Assembly: GCA_013151535.1 (NCBI GenBank) | Contig: JAADIC010000328.1 | Span: 1 to 7,478 of the forward strand | Direction: 5' to 3' | DNA length: 7,478 nucleotides | Source: Alphaproteobacteria bacterium | Lineage (GTDB): Bacteria; Pseudomonadota; Alphaproteobacteria; Rhodobacterales; Rhodobacteraceae | Shown here: in pieces, positions 4,949-7,478 of the stretch | How the letters are laid out: each line of letters starts with the position of its first letter | How positions within the stretch are numbered: position 1 is the stretch's first letter | Notes under the pieces: model-generated | The model's database searches: none | What the model was told of the DNA's origin: nothing | Seen by the model: the letters and a program-made list of their open reading frames with translations, nothing else | Made by a program: the position numbers and the translations under genes

Positions 4949-6327
4949 ACCGCTAACACCAGACTTGAATCCAGCCCGATGGTTGTGGTCAGCCCGGTCA
5001 GGGTGATGGTATCACCGGTGCCAAAATCAAACACAACATCCGTTCCCCCGACAACACTGGCGTAGCTGCTGACAAAATCGGCGGCGTCGATGAAGGTCAC
5101 GCCTGCATTGGCAGCAAGGAAATCCGCCAGAATTAAAACATCCGCGTTGATATCGAAATCCAGAACCGTGTCATTGCCAAAGCTCGGTTCGTTAAAGATA
5201 AACGCATCCGAACCTTTGCCACCAGCCATGATGTCGTTGCCGACACCGCCGGAAATCTGGTCATTGCCCTTGTTGCCGTTCAGAATGTCGTTGCCGTCAC
5301 CGCCGACGATCAGGTCATTGCCCTTGCCGCCATCCAGCCGGTCATTGCCGCGCCCGCCCGACATAATATCATTGCCGTCAGCGCCCGCGATTTGATCGTT
5401 GCCCTTGCCACCTGAAATCGTATCGTTGCCGGTACCGCCATAAATCTGGTCGTTGCCCTTGCCGCCCACGAGTGTGTCGGCCTCCGAGCCGCCGTGGATC
5501 TGGTCATTGCCTTTGCCGCCCAGAATGCGGTCAATGCCTGCACCGCCAGCCAGACGATCATCGCCATCGCCACCAGCGACGGTATCTGCGCCGGCATCGC
5601 CGCTCATGCTGTCATTGCCGATACCACCCACCAGCAGGTCGTCGCCATCGCCGCCCTGTATCTGGTCCTTGCCGGTGCCGCCATAGAGCTTGTCATTGCC
5701 AGCCCCGCCGGAAAGCCTGTCCTTGCCGTCATCGCCCCAAATGCGATCATTGCCAAGGCCGCCATCAACCGTATCCTTGCCCGATCCCATATGCAGAAAA
5801 TCCGCGTTGTCGGTGCCAAGCAGGGTGTCATGCGGGGTCATGGTGCTGCCCAGAACCGTCAAAAACGGGATGGCCGCGCCGGGTGTGAACGGGCCGGAGG
5901 TGACTGCACCCGCGCCGGTCCAGGTGGTTTGCCAAGCATCGATTTCAGCCGGTGTGGACGTCTCGTTAAGCGGAATTGCGTCGCCGCCAAGCTGGACGAC
6001 CAACTGTTCCGTGGCGCTGATGATGATATTCATGAATTGGGAAACCTGCCCGGTCCCCCAAGTGATTTCACCGATGTAAAATTGCATGGCGGTGAATTGC
6101 GCCTGCGAAACCTGCCCACCATCAAGGGCGAGCGCATAGGGGGACGCGCCGGTCATTTCAACTTGTGGAAATGGATTGAACGGGCCCGCCGCCAGGATAA
6201 TTGTATAGCTCAGACTGGTGAGGCTGTCGGGGCCGATGAAAGAGATGGCCCCCCCCGTTGCGGTTAAAATATTGCCTGTGGCCGGGTCAATTGTGGTTCG
6301 GATTCCTAAAAAACTATATGTCGACAT
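4945..6327 (-). CDS. RTX-B: RTX calcium-binding repeat protein, paralog of RTX-A and RTX-C, 460 aa
   Basis: Domain order is as in RTX-A. The N-terminal domain (residues 1-~170) has FLGIRTT, FIGPD, ITWGTGQ and LGGDAIPLN, then AWQTTW, SGPF and IPF. A linker TPHDTLLGTDNADFLHM follows. Then come 22 nonapeptides (residues 181-378) ending GKGSDAFIF, and an 82-residue C-terminal domain with GNDTVLDFD, SYASVVGGTDVVFDF and GDTITLTGLT. There is no Sec signal peptide, consistent with type I secretion through a C-terminal signal. ATG at 6327 is supported by GGGAG 6 nt upstream; I found no convincing promoter in the 146 bp before it, so readthrough from RTX-C is possible. A strong terminator follows the gene at 4844-4887. 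Linker and first repeats resemble RTX-C; later repeats resemble RTX-A. No catalytic motif was seen, so the function is unknown beyond Ca2+-dependent extracellular folding inferred from the repeats. Confidence 0.9.
   Translation of the reverse strand: MSTYSFLGIRTTIDPATGNILTATGGAISFIGPDSLTSLSYTIILAAGPFNPFPQVEMTGASPYALALDGGQVSQAQFTAMQFYIGEITWGTGQVSQFMNIIISATEQLVVQLGGDAIPLNETSTPAEIDAWQTTWTGAGAVTSGPFTPGAAIPFLTVLGSTMTPHDTLLGTDNADFLHMGSGKDTVDGGLGNDRIWGDDGKDRLSGGAGNDKLYGGTGKDQIQGGDGDDLLVGGIGNDSMSGDAGADTVAGGDGDDRLAGGAGIDRILGGKGNDQIHGGSEADTLVGGKGNDQIYGGTGNDTISGGKGNDQIAGADGNDIMSGGRGNDRLDGGKGNDLIVGGDGNDILNGNKGNDQISGGVGNDIMAGGKGSDAFIFNEPSFGNDTVLDFDINADVLILADFLAANAGVTFIDAADFVSSYASVVGGTDVVFDFGTGDTITLTGLTTTIGLDSSLVLAV
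5194..5787 (-). repeat. 22 RTX nonapeptide repeats of RTX-B
   Basis: 22 units of 27 bp (594 bp, the same as in RTX-A and RTX-C) run from GSGKDTVDG to GKGSDAFIF. One unit loses the second glycine (GSEADTLVG); most of the rest are near-consensus GKGNDQI-G types. Confidence 0.92.
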
Positions 6328-6419
6328 TGTTTGCTCCCATTAATATCCGACAACCATTAACAGGTTTTGACTGGCGGTTAAAAGCGAAAGCTGCCCGGAA
6401 TGCAGAAATTTAATACCGG

Positions 6420-6451
6420 TGTCGGATCAGCACCACAGCGCGATCCCGACA
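6420..6451 (-). terminator. Stem-loop downstream of RTX-C, possible terminator
   Basis: An inverted repeat, TGTCGGATC (6420-6428) and GATCCCGACA (6442-6451), forms a 9-bp stem with a single bulged base and a 13-nt loop, 22 nt after the RTX-C stop. On the minus strand it is followed by CCGGTATTAAATTTC rather than a clean T-run. It may therefore attenuate or protect the 3' end rather than fully terminate, allowing some readthrough into RTX-B. Confidence 0.35.
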
Positions 6452-6473
6452 ACAGGCCACAGTTATTTTGCGG

Positions 6474-7478
6474 TTACAGTATCAGGTTTGTATCAAGCCC
6501 CAATGTGGTGGTCAGGCCGGTCAGTGTGATAGTGTCGCCATTGAGAAAGTCAAACACCACATCCGTGCCGCCGACAACACTGGCATATGTCGATACCAGA
6601 TCGGTGGCATCTGTATAGACGATACCGAGATTGGCGGCCAGATAGTTGGTCAGCATTATCCGTTCCACTGACGCATCAAAATCGGTGATCGTGTCGTTGC
6701 CGATGCTGGAGGAATAGAAAACGAACCCGTCCATCCCCCTGCCACCGGTCATGATGTCGTCACCAGCGCCACCGGCCATCTCGTCACTGCCTTTGCCGCC
6801 ATTCAGGATGTCATTGCCGTCACCGCCGATCATCAGGTCGTCGCCTTTGCCGCTAAACAACGTATCGTTACCGGCCCCGCCATTGATCGTGTCATCGCCT
6901 TTACCGCCAAGAATTAGGTCGTCGCCCTTGCCGCCGCCAATGGTGTCATTGCCCCGGCCACCAAGGAGCTTGTCATTGCCCTTACCGCCGTCAATCTGGT
7001 CGTTCTCGGTACCGCCGTTGATTAAGTCATTGCCTTTGCCGCCCAGGATCGTGTCGTTTCCGGCGTTTCCGAACAGGCGGTCATTGCCGTTGCCGCCAGA
7101 AATCATATCCATACCCGCGCCGCCCGAGATGGTGTCGTTGCCGTCTTCACCAGCCAGATTGTCGTCATTGTTGCCGCCGGAAATCTGATCGTTCTGGGTG
7201 CCGCCGCGGATTTTGTCATTGCCGTCGCCACCCGACAGATTGTCCTTGCCGCTGTCGCCCCAGATGCGATCATCGCCAAGGCCGCCGCTTACAGTGTCCT
7301 TGCCGCCGCCCATGTGGAAATAATCCGCCGCATCCGTACCCACCAAAGTGTCATGCGGCGACATGGTGGAATTCGCAACCGAAGAGAACGGAATAACCAC
7401 GCTTGGGGCAAACGGGCCCGAGGTAACCGCACCCGTGGCCGTCCAGGTGGCTTGCCAGTTGTTGATATCCGTCGGTGT
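6474..7478 (-). CDS. RTX-C: RTX calcium-binding repeat protein, third paralog, 5' end outside window
   Basis: 334 codons plus stop are visible, and the frame is open to the right edge. The visible part begins in the last ~45 residues of the shared N-terminal domain (TPTDINNWQATW, AVTSGPF, VVIPF), aligning with TPAEIDAWQTTW of RTX-B. The start therefore lies roughly 125 codons further right; the GTG at 7400 is an internal valine, not the start. The linker SPHDTLVGTDAADYFHM, 22 nonapeptides (visible residues 57-254) and an 80-residue C-terminal domain (GNDTITDFD, STYASVVGGTDVVFDF, GDTITLTGLT) follow. Middle and late repeats diverge from RTX-A/B, and the junction after the repeats is YSSSIGNDT instead of NEPxFGNDT. 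Probably secreted by a type I system; role unknown. Confidence 0.88.
   Translation of the reverse strand, partial: TPTDINNWQATWTATGAVTSGPFAPSVVIPFSSVANSTMSPHDTLVGTDAADYFHMGGGKDTVSGGLGDDRIWGDSGKDNLSGGDGNDKIRGGTQNDQISGGNNDDNLAGEDGNDTISGGAGMDMISGGNGNDRLFGNAGNDTILGGKGNDLINGGTENDQIDGGKGNDKLLGGRGNDTIGGGKGDDLILGGKGDDTINGGAGNDTLFSGKGDDLMIGGDGNDILNGGKGSDEMAGGAGDDIMTGGRGMDGFVFYSSSIGNDTITDFDASVERIMLTNYLAANLGIVYTDATDLVSTYASVVGGTDVVFDFLNGDTITLTGLTTTLGLDTNLIL
6717..7310 (-). repeat. 22 RTX nonapeptide repeats of RTX-C
   Basis: 22 units (594 bp) run from GGGKDTVSG to GRGMDGFVF. Irregular units include GTQNDQISG, GNNDDNLAG and GTENDQIDG. Unit 19 (GDGNDILNG) is identical to unit 19 of RTX-B and one residue from unit 19 of RTX-A, showing that the arrays are in register. 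Confidence 0.9.

Noticed and set aside
3729..6267. Long open frames on the plus strand inside RTX-A and RTX-B (for example 4153-4518 and 5494-6267)
   Set aside because: They are antisense shadows of glycine/aspartate repeat codons, giving periodic low-complexity Pro/Ser- or Ala/Ile-rich translations without ribosome sites or family features.
6357..6381. TTAAC-N15-GTTAA dyad upstream of RTX-B as an operator
   Set aside because: The arms are short, AT-rich and common by chance, and I could not place a convincing promoter beside it.
6382..6473. A third marC tail copy behind RTX-C, as behind RTX-B
   Set aside because: I searched the RTX-C/RTX-B gap for the IFAGIRGAFP-coding stretch and found no match, so the junction duplication is seen only twice in this window.
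6751..7188. Proline-serine repeat ORF on the plus strand opposite RTX-C
   Set aside because: Its 'LPLPP' periodicity is exactly the reverse complement of the 27-bp RTX units; there is no independent start signal.

Overview
The window looks like part of an alphaproteobacterial chromosome, probably from a marine Rhodobacterales-type organism. Three things suggest this: GC-rich coding bias, a dGTPase-like gene next to and divergent from an A-type Fe-S carrier (ErpA), and several RTX-type calcium-binding proteins. The order is inferred from gene content and style only, and no species is claimed.

Layout, left to right. (1) 1-473, plus strand: the C-terminal end of an RTX protein whose start lies outside the window. 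(2) 506-949, minus: a small membrane-anchored c-type cytochrome. (3) 1081-1413, minus: erpA. Its putative promoter shares an 80-bp divergent intergenic region with (4) 1494-2642, plus: a dGTP triphosphohydrolase-family protein (dgt). This is followed after 4 bp by (5) 2647-3279, plus: a MarC-family membrane protein. (6) 3282-4712, minus: RTX-A, 476 aa, ending 2 bp from the marC stop. (7) 4945-6327, minus: RTX-B, 460 aa. (8) 6474-7478, minus: RTX-C, cut by the right edge of the window.

RTX-A, -B and -C are tandem paralogs. Each has exactly 22 in-register nonapeptide calcium-binding repeats (594 bp) and a shared C-terminal domain of 80-82 residues that probably carries the type I secretion signal. 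RTX-A and -B also have a common N-terminal domain of about 165 residues that I do not recognise; RTX-C shows the end of it. No ABC transporter, membrane-fusion protein or TolC gene is in the window, so the export machinery must lie elsewhere.

The most interesting observation is a 28-codon copy of the marC 3' end at 4856-4948, immediately behind RTX-B. It reproduces the marC/RTX-A convergent junction and ends in its own stop. It is a molecular scar of how the RTX array grew. Most of its differences from marC are synonymous, which suggests it came from a diverged but functional marC rather than by decay of a recent duplicate. A strong rho-independent terminator for RTX-B is built partly from this remnant. 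RTX-B also looks mosaic: its first repeats resemble RTX-C and its last ten resemble RTX-A.
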